DNA of 64,000 nt. Source: Dyadobacter sp. CY261 (GTDB taxonomy: Bacteria > Bacteroidota > Bacteroidia > Cytophagales > Spirosomataceae). The notes beneath the pieces are model-generated. The model ran no database searches. It was given only the letters and a program-made list of their open reading frames with translations, and had not been told where the DNA came from. The position numbers were made by a program, and so were the translations under genes. Position 1 is the stretch's first letter; every line of letters begins with the position of its first letter. Where the stretch lies: positions 186,001 through 250,000 of the forward strand of contig NZ_JAKCPW010000008.1 in assembly GCF_021440085.1 (NCBI RefSeq), read 5' to 3'. Below are positions 17,855-26,409 of this stretch, in pieces.

Positions 17855-19399
17855 TTACGGTTTATCCCACCAGAGGCGTGTGCTGGACTTGTCCTCGCCG
17901 CCGAGTTTAGTGATGGCGTCTGCAACGGCCTTCGCATTTGTCTGTTGTTCTCCGATTACAAACGGTGTACGCCTTACGACTGCATCTTTGGGTGAGTCGG
18001 GATTGTCTGAATTGATACGCGAATACAGTTTGGGGTAACCAGTCCGACGGTATTCCGCCCAAGCTTCGTGGCCATTCGGATAATTGGCAAGCCACTTTTG
18101 CGTGATGATTTGTTCGAGTTGTTTGGCCGGATCGGCTGAAAACTTAACGGGAATATCCGACAATGCAGGCGTTTTAGCCATGTCGTTCAATGCAACGGGT
18201 GCCGTAGTTCCATTAACATATGCAGTAATCGCTGAGGCATCGCCAATTCCCCATTGCTTAAATGCCGTTTCAATCCCCTTTTCATAGAAATCTTTGGCTG
18301 TGCCGCCCATAGCCCACCCCTTCAACGCACCTTCCGCACGAAGGAAATAAGCCTCGGAAGCATACATAATTGCGAACGAGTTTGAGCTTTGGACCGCAGG
18401 CAGGAACTGGTCGGCCACATTTGAAGTAGCGCCCGCGTTGTTCTCGGGAGCTCCCAGTTCACCCTGAGTATATCCGTTACGCAATCCTTTGAAATTGTTA
18501 GTTCCGGGAATTGGTGCAAAATACTTACTGATCCGAGGATCGGCGTATCCTTTCAGAACACTCTCCATTGCAGCGCTCATTCGGAACTCGTTCCATGCTG
18601 TAGCCTGATTCATGGGGTTGAATGAGTTCGCCGTTACTTTGAGAAACGCATCGTGGGCGTTTGTCGTAAGAACGCCCGCTGTAACCGCCGCTTCGGCCTC
18701 AGTTTTAGCCAATGCAGGCTCCACTTTCGACATTCTCATGGCTACACGCAGACGGAGTGTATTGGCAAACAAGATCCATTTATCCACCTCACCGCCGTAG
18801 ATCTGATCAACCGTATCAAAGATTTTTTTCCCTTTGAACTGTTCCAGCGTCGCCGCGGACGCTTTTAGTGTGGCTAAAAAATCCTTGTAAATGGCCTCCT
18901 GGGTATCGTAAGGCACATCCGGACCGCCGTTCCCTACTTGTGAATAAGGGATCGGTCCCCAGTAGTCGGTGCGAGGAAGGTACATGTACACTTTCCATAT
19001 ATTGGCGATCGCAAATTTTCCCGGGTTTTCGTATTTGCCACCCGGACCGGTATTTTCGAGTACGCCAATCAATGCCGGCACCGCCGTTCCATAAAAACCA
19101 CTCCAAGCTCCGTTCAGCCAATTACCTACCATGACATTCCTGTCCGAGGAAAAGTTTTGTGCGATATTAGCAAAATACTGCCCTTGCAAGTCCGCAAACA
19201 GGGATTGAAAGGTCTGCCAGCTCGCCTGAATTGACCGATACTGTGCCGCGGCGAATGCGTTTTCTGTACCCAGCTCATCCAGTTCGGTGAGCTTCGTTTT
19301 GTTCGTATTGATCTCCTCAAAATCACCCGTACAGGAGTATATTCCCGCGACGACGCTTACCAGGAGTGCTAACGCGAATATTTCATATTTTCTTTTCAT
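17855..19399 (-). CDS. SusD/RagB-type substrate-binding lipoprotein (first island)
   Basis: A 514-residue surface lipoprotein; the lipobox GIYSC gives a lipidated Cys at 23. SusD-like proteins sit as lids over SusC channels and bind the ligand. The sequence fits the SusD-like group with TPR helices: the N-terminal DFEEINTNKT motif, MYLPRTDYWGPIPYSQVGN, a central AMRMSKVEP helix and a C-terminal WLANYPNGHEAWAEYRRTGYPKL block that is characteristic of the family. It starts 18 bp after the SusC stop and is clearly cotranscribed with it. The terminator at 17798-17826 follows. The ligand cannot be read from the sequence. Confidence 0.93.
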   Translation of the reverse strand: MKRKYEIFALALLVSVVAGIYSCTGDFEEINTNKTKLTELDELGTENAFAAAQYRSIQASWQTFQSLFADLQGQYFANIAQNFSSDRNVMVGNWLNGAWSGFYGTAVPALIGVLENTGPGGKYENPGKFAIANIWKVYMYLPRTDYWGPIPYSQVGNGGPDVPYDTQEAIYKDFLATLKASAATLEQFKGKKIFDTVDQIYGGEVDKWILFANTLRLRVAMRMSKVEPALAKTEAEAAVTAGVLTTNAHDAFLKVTANSFNPMNQATAWNEFRMSAAMESVLKGYADPRISKYFAPIPGTNNFKGLRNGYTQGELGAPENNAGATSNVADQFLPAVQSSNSFAIMYASEAYFLRAEGALKGWAMGGTAKDFYEKGIETAFKQWGIGDASAITAYVNGTTAPVALNDMAKTPALSDIPVKFSADPAKQLEQIITQKWLANYPNGHEAWAEYRRTGYPKLYSRINSDNPDSPKDAVVRRTPFVIGEQQTNAKAVADAITKLGGEDKSSTRLWWDKP

Positions 19400-19417
19400 T
19401 TCTTTTCCAGATTTCGG

Positions 19418-22400
19418 TTAGAATGAGAGAGTAAGGTTTACCCCGACAGAACGGGTTGCAGGCATGGAGAACGATTCGAGACCGACAGTCGTGTTCGCAG
19501 AACCGGCGACCAACTCAGGGTCAAAACCTTTGGCTTTGTTCATAATAAAGAACAGGTTACGTCCAACCAGTGACAGCGACACGTTCTGGAACGGCGATTT
19601 CCCGATCACGGTTTGAGGCAAACTGTATCCGAGGGTCATTTCCCGCATACGGATATTAGACGCGCTATAAGTGAACGCCTCGCCGATAGGCGTGTTCCTA
19701 CCGCCCACAAACTTCCAGTATGCTTCTGCGGTCGTTTTAACGGTATTGGGGCTACCGTCAGCTTGAACGCCTTCCACGACCATTCCCTCACGCCCCGGCA
19801 GCGTTTCCTTGCTTACACCATCGGCGTAGATAACCGCATTTGTGAAAGAGGTAACCACACCACCAATCCTGCCGCTTACGAGAAAACTGAAATTGAATCC
19901 TTTGTAAGAAAATCTGTTTGTAACCCCACCTGTCCACGACGGTCGCGAAGTACCCAAGGGCACTGTTGTTCCGGATGTTACCAATGGGATTCCATTTGTA
20001 CCGACGATAACCCTTCCTTGTGCATCGCGCTGATAACCACGACTGTAAATCTGCCCGAGTGCTCTCCCTTCTTCCGCTCGCATAAAGTTCATAAAATCAC
20101 TAGTTAATGTCAGGGTGGCGAGCCTCTCCGACAATTTAATGACCTTGTTTACATTTCTTGCGTAGTTCAGATCCAGATTCCAAGTAAAATCAGCAACTCT
20201 CACAGGAACGAGGCTTAATGTCAGCTCGATACCCCGATTTCTTACATTACCTGCATTAATATACTCAAAGCTCCATCCCGATGCGGGCGACAAAGGCACC
20301 TGAAACAACTGGTTCTTGGAATTACTGTTATACAAGGTCAGATCGAAGCCTATGCGATTGTTCAGAAATTTGGCTTCTAGACCGATCTCTTCCGCAGTTG
20401 TCATTTCCGGTTTCAAGTCTGGGAAAGGTTTTACATTGTCCCGGACGATGTAGCCAGTGGTGCCACCCGCGATATAGGAATAGGTTTGTTCCAAAAGATA
20501 GGGCGCAGCATCGTTACCAGTGAGCGCATAACTTCCTCTAATCTTCGCAAATGAAATTGCCTGCGGCAAATCGAAAAGGCTTGTCAGAACAGCAGCAATA
20601 CCCACCGACGGGAAAAAGTATGACTTGTTGGCTTTTGGCAAAGTCGATGACCAGTCGTTACGGGCGGATCCGGAAATTGTGAGCGCGTCGCGCCAAATGA
20701 AGTCAGCCGAAGCGAAAACACCTTGTTTGCGCGTTTGTGCCACCGTCCGGTTTGTCACGGAGTTTCTGGAATTGGTTGTTACAAACAGGTTATCGCGGTT
20801 CAATCCATTGTTCAATGTTTGGTGATTTATGTAATCCCTTTTCAGAATATTTCCACCAACCGTTGCTTCAAGCCTAAGCTCTTCTCCGAATTGCTTACTG
20901 AACAGCCCGAAAAGATCGAGGTTGAGCTCCGAGTTATCCCGCCAGTTGGTTTGATAATCGCCGAAATCTGCAATCGTATACGTATTGGTATACCACTTAC
21001 CCTCAAACTTGTCGATGTATTTGTCATACCCCGCACGCCCCATCAAGGTTAGCCAACTGGTCGCTTTGTAGTTCAACGAGGTGAATCCGTAAATGCGATC
21101 CCTGTTATCCAATGCCAGAACTCTGTTTTTGATCCAGTAGGGGTTTTGTCCCCCATTAGATCCGGGATTCCAGTAGTTCTGCAGAACTTTTCCCGTAGCA
21201 GGTACCATATACTCGAAATCTTTTGCTTGTTCGAGAGAAATACTTCTAGGTAGACGGAGGATATGACGTTGCAAATTGGCAAAAGCTTCTCCGGTCTGTT
21301 GACGATTTTCAATTTTCTCGCTTAGGTAGGTCACTTTGCCATCAAAACTGAGTTTGCTCGTGATCTGGCTCGAAAGCCGGAGATTGAAATTATGTCGACT
21401 GAGCTTGTTGTTGGAAACGATGCCTTTGGCTGTGGTATTGGTATAGGAAAAATAGGTTTGGACCTTCTCATTACCAGCATTCAATGCTACTGAATTAGCA
21501 ATGGAAGTTCCTGTTGAATAAAAGTCTTTATAGGAGTCGGGATTAGGCGAGTATGCATAGGTTTTACCCTGATTATCAGGATCCGGCCCCCAGGCTGGCA
21601 CTTGTTGCCCATCCATTTTGGGGCCCCAGCTGAATTCACTGTTAGGCTGGATTTTATTGCCATCTACCCCTTGTCCATATACATCCTGAAACTCCTGAAG
21701 AACAATGGCCCGCTCGGCCTGGAATGTACTATTGATATTAACGCCGATCCCTTTCCGCACCGCACCTTTCCTGGTTGTAATCAGCAACGCGCCGTTCGCC
21801 GCGCGGCTGCCGTACAGCGCCGTTGCAGACGCTCCTCTCAATACGTTGATCGACTCGATGTCGTCGGGGTTGATGCTGGAAAGACCATCGCTGGCGTCGC
21901 GGCCGCCGTTGGCGTTACCGGGACTGAAGTTGGAGTTGTCGATAGGAACCCCGTCGACGACGATCAGCGCCTGGTTGTTGCCGGTAATGGAACGGTCGCC
22001 GCGCAATACGATCCGGCTGGAACCGCCCACGCCAGAAGATGAACGTACGATATCCAGACCAGCCACACGTCCGGAAAGGGAGTTGGCTACGTTCAGCTCT
22101 CGGGCTTTCGAAAAGTTGTCCGTATTGATCATTTGCGTGGCGTAGCTCAGCGTTTTTTGTTCCTTGCTGATTCCCAACGCCGTTACAACCACCTCGCCGA
22201 GATTACGGACGTCCGCATCCATAGAAATGTCGACGTTCGTCATATTCTCCGACACCGCCACTTCCTTGGACGTATAGCCCACCGAAGAAATAATCAGCGT
22301 TCCGGCACCGGTCATGTTGAGACTGAAACTTCCTTGCGCATCCGTGTTTGTTCCCCTCGTGGTCCCTTTGATCAGGACGTTGGCACCGGGAAGACCGGCC

Positions 22401-22513
22401 CCGTTCTCGTCGTTCACCTTCCCGGTAACCTGTCGATCCTGGGCGTGTGAAGTTGAAATAAAAAGCACTACCGGCAACAATACCAATAGTACAAACTGTA
22501 AAGGTTTGCTCAT
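19418..22513 (-). CDS. SusC/RagA TonB-dependent outer-membrane transporter (first island)
   Basis: A 1031-residue TonB-dependent transporter. The signal peptide ends at TSHAQ. A CarboxypepD_reg-like domain (about 28-110; VTGKVNDENGAGLPGANVLI) is followed by the plug (about 120-235; IVLRGDRSITGNNQALIVVDG, then RGASATALYGSRAANGALLIT, the SusC/RagA signature) and a 22-strand barrel ending in VGVNLTLSF. No STN domain is present, so it is a plain nutrient importer and not an anti-sigma signalling type. It is the first gene of the island. Its 5' leader ends in CACCCGACCTATG, a relaxed version of an element found before other genes here. Confidence 0.95.
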   Translation of the reverse strand: MSKPLQFVLLVLLPVVLFISTSHAQDRQVTGKVNDENGAGLPGANVLIKGTTRGTNTDAQGSFSLNMTGAGTLIISSVGYTSKEVAVSENMTNVDISMDADVRNLGEVVVTALGISKEQKTLSYATQMINTDNFSKARELNVANSLSGRVAGLDIVRSSSGVGGSSRIVLRGDRSITGNNQALIVVDGVPIDNSNFSPGNANGGRDASDGLSSINPDDIESINVLRGASATALYGSRAANGALLITTRKGAVRKGIGVNINSTFQAERAIVLQEFQDVYGQGVDGNKIQPNSEFSWGPKMDGQQVPAWGPDPDNQGKTYAYSPNPDSYKDFYSTGTSIANSVALNAGNEKVQTYFSYTNTTAKGIVSNNKLSRHNFNLRLSSQITSKLSFDGKVTYLSEKIENRQQTGEAFANLQRHILRLPRSISLEQAKDFEYMVPATGKVLQNYWNPGSNGGQNPYWIKNRVLALDNRDRIYGFTSLNYKATSWLTLMGRAGYDKYIDKFEGKWYTNTYTIADFGDYQTNWRDNSELNLDLFGLFSKQFGEELRLEATVGGNILKRDYINHQTLNNGLNRDNLFVTTNSRNSVTNRTVAQTRKQGVFASADFIWRDALTISGSARNDWSSTLPKANKSYFFPSVGIAAVLTSLFDLPQAISFAKIRGSYALTGNDAAPYLLEQTYSYIAGGTTGYIVRDNVKPFPDLKPEMTTAEEIGLEAKFLNNRIGFDLTLYNSNSKNQLFQVPLSPASGWSFEYINAGNVRNRGIELTLSLVPVRVADFTWNLDLNYARNVNKVIKLSERLATLTLTSDFMNFMRAEEGRALGQIYSRGYQRDAQGRVIVGTNGIPLVTSGTTVPLGTSRPSWTGGVTNRFSYKGFNFSFLVSGRIGGVVTSFTNAVIYADGVSKETLPGREGMVVEGVQADGSPNTVKTTAEAYWKFVGGRNTPIGEAFTYSASNIRMREMTLGYSLPQTVIGKSPFQNVSLSLVGRNLFFIMNKAKGFDPELVAGSANTTVGLESFSMPATRSVGVNLTLSF

Positions 22514-22878
22514 AGGTCGGGTGAGTGTTTGGATTTTAAAGAAATTTAAATCTTAAAACCCAGATTATCAACTTATTTCGCCGTTTTTAATTGCACTAAA
22601 TTAATATTCCGACTAAATCCCATTCAGAAGCATTTAAAAGGCACAATTTTAGTTTTTTTGAAATTTTATTTGTCTAAACTACATTTATATTTTCGAGCGA
22701 TATGCTGATGCGTGCTCGACAAACTAACTCACGCACAGTGTTTTCAGGTTTTAAAAAGTTAACGTGCGAGGGCTGGAACTTAGGTTGTAAATTCAAACTA
22801 TAACGACAAAAAAATACTACACACCATCGATACTGATGGATAACGGACTAGCATAAAAACAAGATGAAACAGGGGCAG
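22514..22878. other. Intergenic region upstream of the first SusC gene
   Basis: About 365 bp of AT-rich sequence with no gene that I can support. It should hold the SusC promoter, but I see no exact TAnnTTTG element on the minus strand. The strongest local structure is a short perfect 5-bp hairpin (CCATC...GATGG near 22824-22839) without a T run. Confidence 0.35.
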
Positions 22879-23292
22879 CTATTCGTATTTACGCCAGGCA
22901 CCCAAGATCGCTCCAGTGACAGTGTAAACGATGACGCCAACTCCACCGTTAATAAGTGAAAGTGCGAGCGGTTTCATCGAAAACATGTCCTTGACGATCG
23001 TCTCGAGCAATACGAAAACGGTCCCGAATAAGAGCCCAATAAGGAATCCCAGTACAAAAGATTTGACGGGAATTTTGGTGAAAATCCAGGCCATGGAATA
23101 GGCCATAAAGGAAGTGGAAACAATACTGGCAAGATAAGGAACCGGACTGTTGGCCGACTTGATCTGCTCCAACGTGAAGCCATTCAAAGCCATCCATTGT
23201 TCTGAAAATGCGCTATACCACAAAGCTGGTATCACCTGACCTATCACCACACATACTAGCACGGCCCAAAGATTGACAGATTGTTTTCTCAT
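22879..23292 (-). CDS. DUF1761-like small integral membrane protein
   Basis: A 137-residue protein with four predicted membrane segments (about 8-28, 52-72, 78-98 and 108-130). The N-terminal pattern, a first helix followed by PALWYSAFSEQWMALNGFT, is that of DUF1761 proteins, which have no established function. The C-terminal part repeats the small-residue helix pattern (GGVGVIVYTVTGAILGAW). It stands alone: 77 bp separate it from queG, and the SusC promoter region lies on its other side. The call rests on recalled family features, so it is moderate. Confidence 0.6.
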   Translation of the reverse strand: MRKQSVNLWAVLVCVVIGQVIPALWYSAFSEQWMALNGFTLEQIKSANSPVPYLASIVSTSFMAYSMAWIFTKIPVKSFVLGFLIGLLFGTVFVLLETIVKDMFSMKPLALSLINGGVGVIVYTVTGAILGAWRKYE

Positions 23293-23369
23293 TGTATTGA
23301 GTATTTTATTCAGTCATCGAAAGGAACTACCCGGCCCAAATATAAGAGGTTTCAGAAATAATTGTATTT

Positions 23370-24317
23370 TTATTCACCGGATATAACAAATTCGATATTT
23401 CGCCTCAAACCTGTGTATTTAGCCCTTTTTACCGGCGATTTCCGAAAAATTTCACGAAATACCTCTTCCGTTATCTCCTGCCAGTCGCCGTTGGAAAAAC
23501 CTGCCAGCTCTTCCGGTAAATCGAATTGGGTGGTCTTGTGCGGACGTGCAAACCGGTTCCACGGACAGACGTCCTGGCATACATCACATCCGAAAATCCA
23601 GTTGTTGAATTTACCGCGGACTTCCTCCGGGATCGCTTCTTTCAATTCAATCGTATAGTAGCTGATGCATTTACTGCCGTCGACAACGAACGGTCCGGTA
23701 ATAGCCTCCGTCGGGCAGGCGTCAATGCATTTGGTGCAGGTGCCGCAGTAATCGCCGGTGGCGCTGTCGGGAGCAAGGTCGAGGTCACAAATGATCTCAC
23801 CAATGAAGAAAAAGCTACCGATTTCGCGGTTGAGCAGATTCGAATGCTTCCCGACCCAGCCTAAGCCACTTTTGGCAGCCCAAACTTTATCCATGACCGG
23901 CGCCGAATCGACGAAAATGCGGCCATTTACCTCGCCCACTTCTTCCTGGATGGCCGTCAGTAATGCACCCAGCTTTTCCTTCAGTACATGATGATAATCC
24001 GTTCCGTAGGCGTATTTTGATAATTTGAGATCGCTATCGCCTTCGGGAAGCCGCTCATCAGGATAGTAATTGAGCAGCACAGAAATGACACTTTTCGCTC
24101 CGTCGACAAGCTTTCGCGGGTCGAGGCGCTTATCGAAATGATTGGCCATGTAAGCCATAGCACCATGGTGATTGAGCGACAGCCATTTGTCAAGACGGGG
24201 GGCTTCGCTTTCGAGGAACTCAGCTGTTGAAATACCACAGAAATCGAAGCCGCTTTCAATAGCCTTTGCCTTGATAAACTGACTTCTCTCCTGCTTTACA
24301 ATATCTGCTGTCGTCAT
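23370..24317 (-). CDS. queG: Epoxyqueuosine reductase
   Basis: QueG carries out the last step of queuosine synthesis on tRNA, reducing epoxyqueuosine to queuosine with a cobalamin cofactor and two [4Fe-4S] clusters. The 315-residue length is usual. Both ferredoxin-like clusters are visible, CGTCTKCIDACP (about 193-204) and GCDVCQDVCPWN (about 248-259), together with the GRIFVDSAPVMDKVWA and SGLGWVGKHSNLL segments of the cobalamin-binding part. The only plausible start is the ATG at 24317. A perfect TAnnTTTG element ends 4 nt before it, so the mRNA may be leaderless. It is divergent from grpE and shares the short intergenic region with it. Confidence 0.95.
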   Translation of the reverse strand: MTTADIVKQERSQFIKAKAIESGFDFCGISTAEFLESEAPRLDKWLSLNHHGAMAYMANHFDKRLDPRKLVDGAKSVISVLLNYYPDERLPEGDSDLKLSKYAYGTDYHHVLKEKLGALLTAIQEEVGEVNGRIFVDSAPVMDKVWAAKSGLGWVGKHSNLLNREIGSFFFIGEIICDLDLAPDSATGDYCGTCTKCIDACPTEAITGPFVVDGSKCISYYTIELKEAIPEEVRGKFNNWIFGCDVCQDVCPWNRFARPHKTTQFDLPEELAGFSNGDWQEITEEVFREIFRKSPVKRAKYTGLRRNIEFVISGE

Positions 24318-24321
24318 ATTG

Positions 24322-24329
24322 CAAAGTTA
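24322..24329 (-). promoter_or_regulatory. -7 promoter element of queG, 4 nt from the start codon
   Basis: On the minus strand TAACTTTG matches the Bacteroidota -7 consensus TAnnTTTG, followed by CAAT and then the queG ATG. The usual distance from this element to the transcription start would place the first transcribed base at or next to the A of ATG. No TTG is seen at the expected -33 position, so the match rests on the -7 box alone. Confidence 0.45.
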
Positions 24330-24352
24330 CAAATTGATTGTAAAATGCCATC

Positions 24353-24386
24353 TTGTCAGTAATTTAGCCGTGGCAAAGTAATTTTG
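24353..24386 (+). promoter_or_regulatory. Promoter of grpE-dnaJ
   Basis: TAATTTTG at 24379-24386 is a perfect TAnnTTTG element. A TTG lies at 24353-24355, giving a spacer of 23, slightly longer than the usual 19-21. The predicted leader is about 38 nt. No CIRCE-type inverted repeat was seen between the promoter and grpE, so HrcA control is not supported here. Confidence 0.5.
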
Positions 24387-24429
24387 GATAAAAATGGCTG
24401 TTGCAAAAGTCACGTAACCGCGAATAACC

Positions 24430-25065
24430 ATGCCAGAAAATACAGAATTCAACATAGATCAAGACAAAAATTACGAAATGAACGAGGATAAAGCTTCATT
24501 GGAAACTGACAATCTGGTAAACGAAGAAACTTCCGAAGGCTCCAACACTGTGCCGCTGGACAATGCCGGACAGGAAATCAAAGGTGAGGCACCTGCCGGT
24601 GAGGCGCCCAAATTGGATCCGCTCGACGCGGCCAAGGCCGAAATCGCTGAGCTGAAAGACAAATACCTGCGCCTTTATGCGGATTTTGAGAACTTCCGCC
24701 GTCGCACAGCTAAGGAAAAACTGGAAATGATCTCCGGAGCGAGCGCCGATACAGTGAAACTCATCCTGCCGATTGTCGATGATTTCGAACGCGCTAAGGT
24801 TTCATTTGATTCTTCCACGGATGTTGAAGCATTGAAAGAAGGGGTCGACCTCATTTACAACAAATTGTTTAAAACACTCGAATCCAAAGGGCTGAAACCC
24901 ATGGAATCGAAAGGTGCTGATTTCGACGCAGATATCCACGAATCTATCGCCCAGTTCCCGGCACCTTCGGAAGACCTGAAAGGAAAGGTGATCGACGAAA
25001 TCGAAAAAGGCTATTACCTGAACGACAAGGTCATTCGTTACGCCAAAGTAATAGTAGGCGCCTGA
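24430..25065 (+). CDS. grpE: Nucleotide exchange factor GrpE
   Basis: GrpE releases ADP from DnaK so that the Hsp70 cycle can turn over. The 211-residue protein has a long acidic, probably disordered N-terminus (about 1-70, rich in E, N and D), a coiled-coil helix (about 70-115; AAKAEIAELKDKYLRLYADFENFRRRTAKE, cited in part) and the C-terminal beta domain (GLKPMESKGADFDADIHESI, then KGYYLNDKVIRYAKVIVG, the typical ending). It is cotranscribed with dnaJ 41 bp downstream. dnaK is not in the window. The long acidic extension is common in this phylum. Confidence 0.96.
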   Translation: MPENTEFNIDQDKNYEMNEDKASLETDNLVNEETSEGSNTVPLDNAGQEIKGEAPAGEAPKLDPLDAAKAEIAELKDKYLRLYADFENFRRRTAKEKLEMISGASADTVKLILPIVDDFERAKVSFDSSTDVEALKEGVDLIYNKLFKTLESKGLKPMESKGADFDADIHESIAQFPAPSEDLKGKVIDEIEKGYYLNDKVIRYAKVIVGA

Positions 25066-25106
25066 TACGCTCAACCTTCCTTATAAGGATACATCAGTAA
25101 TTAAAA

Positions 25107-26267
25107 ATGGCAAAGAAAAGAGATTATTATGAAGTCCTCGGCGTAGATCGTGGCGCTTCCGCGGATGAAATTAAAAAGTCATACCGTAAGCTTGCGATCA
25201 AGTTCCACCCGGACAAGAATCCCGACGATCCAACGGCGGAGGATAAGTTCAAGGAAGCGGCAGAGGCATATAGTATTCTGAGCGACGAGAACAAGCGCCA
25301 GCGTTACGACCAATTCGGGCATGCCGGTGTAGGCGGTGCTTCCGGTGGCGGGGCAGGCGGCTTTGGTGGTGGTTTCACCATGGACGATATTTTCTCCCAA
25401 TTCGGCGATATTTTCGGTGACAGCAGCCCATTCGGGGACATTTTCGGTCGTCAGGGCGGCAATGGCCGTCGCGTCCGCAGAGGTTCCGATCTCCGTATCA
25501 AGCTGAAACTGAACCTGGAAGAGGTCGCGAACGGTGTTGAGAAGAAAATCAAAGTAAAAAGACACGTTACCTGTAACACCTGCGGCGGCAATGGTGCCAA
25601 AAACGGCACTTCGCTGACCAACTGTAATGGCTGTAACGGTACCGGTCAGGTTCGCAAGGTTGTGAGCACAATGCTAGGCCAGATGGTTTCCACAAGCACC
25701 TGCCCTACTTGTAACGGTGACGGCAAAATCATCAGCGAACGTTGTGACTCCTGCGCAGGAGAAGGACGTTTGCTACAAGACGACCTGATCACGCTGAATA
25801 TCCCTGGCGGTGTGGCCGAAGGCATGCAACTTTCGATGTCGGGCAAAGGAAACGTTCCTACGCGCGGCGGCGTTGCGGGCGACCTGCTCATCGTCATTGA
25901 AGAAGAAGAGGACGCATTGCTCAAAAGAGACGGCAACAACGTGGTGTACGATATGCACCTGAGCTTTGTAGATGCAGCCCTGGGCACATCGGTTGAAATA
26001 CCTACCATCGACGGCAAGGCCCGTATTAACATTGAATCGGGAACGCAGGCGGGCAAGATACTTCGTTTGAAAGGAAAAGGCGTCAAAGATCTGAACGGCT
26101 ATGGAAAAGGCGACCAGCTTGTACATATTAACGTATGGACGCCGCAGCAATTGACTTCCGATGAGCGCTCGACGCTAGAATCGCTCCGTCATTCGCCAAA
26201 TTTTCAGCCCAAACCGGGCAAGAATGAAAAAGGCTTTTTCGATAAGATGAAAGATTTCTTCCATTGA
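25107..26267 (+). CDS. dnaJ: Chaperone protein DnaJ
   Basis: DnaJ is the Hsp40 co-chaperone that delivers clients to DnaK and stimulates its ATPase. The 386-residue protein has all standard parts: a J domain (1-70) with the HPD triad at 34-36, a Gly/Phe-rich linker (about 75-130), four CxxCxGxG zinc repeats (CNTCGGNG, CNGCNGTG, CPTCNGDG, CDSCAGEG; about 153-220) and two C-terminal substrate-binding barrels ending in a basic tail. It is the second gene of the grpE-dnaJ unit. A clear terminator follows its stop codon. Confidence 0.97.
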   Translation: MAKKRDYYEVLGVDRGASADEIKKSYRKLAIKFHPDKNPDDPTAEDKFKEAAEAYSILSDENKRQRYDQFGHAGVGGASGGGAGGFGGGFTMDDIFSQFGDIFGDSSPFGDIFGRQGGNGRRVRRGSDLRIKLKLNLEEVANGVEKKIKVKRHVTCNTCGGNGAKNGTSLTNCNGCNGTGQVRKVVSTMLGQMVSTSTCPTCNGDGKIISERCDSCAGEGRLLQDDLITLNIPGGVAEGMQLSMSGKGNVPTRGGVAGDLLIVIEEEEDALLKRDGNNVVYDMHLSFVDAALGTSVEIPTIDGKARINIESGTQAGKILRLKGKGVKDLNGYGKGDQLVHINVWTPQQLTSDERSTLESLRHSPNFQPKPGKNEKGFFDKMKDFFH

Positions 26268-26291
26268 TCATGCCTGTTCAATAAATATTCC

Positions 26292-26325
26292 AAAAGAGCT
26301 GCTTCGTCATCGGAGCGGCTCTTTT
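26292..26325 (+). terminator. Rho-independent terminator of grpE-dnaJ
   Basis: AAAAGAGC (26292-26299) pairs with GCTCTTTT (26318-26325), and the stem extends inward through TGCTTC/GGAGCG with one wobble. A run of T residues closes the structure on the plus strand. It lies 24 bp after the dnaJ stop codon. Confidence 0.85.
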
Positions 26326-26409
26326 TGCTTGACACCCGCTGCGGCGCTCCGCAATTCGTTTTACGACACCAATTCATCATCAATCATTCATAACCAAAAC
26401 AATCACTCA

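Noticed and set aside
22824..22839. CCATC...GATGG hairpin upstream of the first SusC
   Set aside because: Only 5 bp of stem and no T run; not a terminator and not clearly an operator.
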